Positions 63,958-64,000 of a DNA stretch of 64,000 bases are shown here, in pieces. The stretch lies in contig LNEJ01000034.1 of NCBI GenBank assembly GCA_001464965.1, positions 1-64,000 on the forward strand, in the 5' to 3' direction. Positions within the stretch are counted from its first letter, which is position 1. Each line of letters starts with the position of its first letter. The notes below the pieces were generated by a model, which worked only from the letters and a program-made list of their open reading frames with translations, had not been told where the DNA came from and ran no database searches. The position numbers and the translations under genes were made by a program. The DNA is from Gammaproteobacteria bacterium Ga0074134. Its GTDB lineage: Bacteria; Pseudomonadota; Gammaproteobacteria; Ga0077554; Ga007554.

Positions 63958-64000
63958 CGGTTGTCCGGGTTGAACGCAGGTTGACTCGGAATGCTGCTGC

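Overview
The window looks like chromosomal DNA of a free-living gammaproteobacterium outside the Enterobacterales. The evidence is gene order rather than any single gene: gyrA-serC-serA-pheA-aroF-tyrA-aroA-cmk-rpsA-ihfB-lapA-lapB-pyrF (26.0 to 10.8 kb, all minus strand) and nrdR-ribD-ribE-ribBX-ribH-nusB-thiL-pgpA (34.1 to 27.8 kb, minus strand) are arrangements typical of that class. A pyruvate:ferredoxin-type oxidoreductase operon and a perfect FNR-type box point to a facultative or microaerobic life style. I cannot name a genus.

Layout. 0-0.14 kb: end of an IS3-type insertion sequence. 0.2-6.3 kb: sugar-nucleotide genes (VanZ-like, rmlDCAB for dTDP-rhamnose, cysC, and a bifunctional GDP-mannose gene). 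6.5-9.9 kb: methionine salvage (mtaD, mtnA) and a TauE-type permease. 9.9-10.7 kb: a Wzz-type chain-length protein. 10.8-26 kb: the housekeeping supercluster. 26-27.7 kb: a 35-residue lysine-rich gene and a glycosyltransferase. 27.8-35.8 kb: riboflavin/nusB/thiL/pgpA operon, nrdR and glyA. 36-37.3 kb: a diguanylate cyclase. 37.4-43.7 kb: a seven-gene operon with five predicted outer-membrane lipoproteins (three LPP20-like, one LpoB-like, one COG3014), a CYTH protein and an oligopeptide-binding protein. 43.8-49.5 kb: accessory region (quinone oxidoreductase, RelE/Xre toxin-antitoxin pair inside a duplication, a RAYT transposase between REP arms, and an overlapping NERD-helicase plus DUF2290 pair). 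49.5-54.8 kb: YheT-like hydrolase, dicarboxylate symporter, PPK2, FtsH. 54.9-59.9 kb: por operon and PilZ protein. 60.4-64 kb: hslO, queF, and two sugar kinases.

The most interesting part is 45.9-49.4 kb. A helicase with an N-terminal nuclease-like core overlaps by 4 bases with a DUF2290 protein, directly downstream of a RAYT mobile unit and a toxin-antitoxin module. This has the look of a small defence island, and I do not recognise the pair as a named system. The function is inference.

The window is also rich in small intergenic repeats: two MITE-like elements with a shared core (one of which now encodes the last residues of RibD), long perfect inverted repeats of the GTAGGGTGCGT type, a two-hairpin repeat on both sides of tyrA in opposite orientation, and several TGGCAWTGCCA palindromes. 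No rRNA, tRNA, CRISPR array or recognisable riboswitch was seen.
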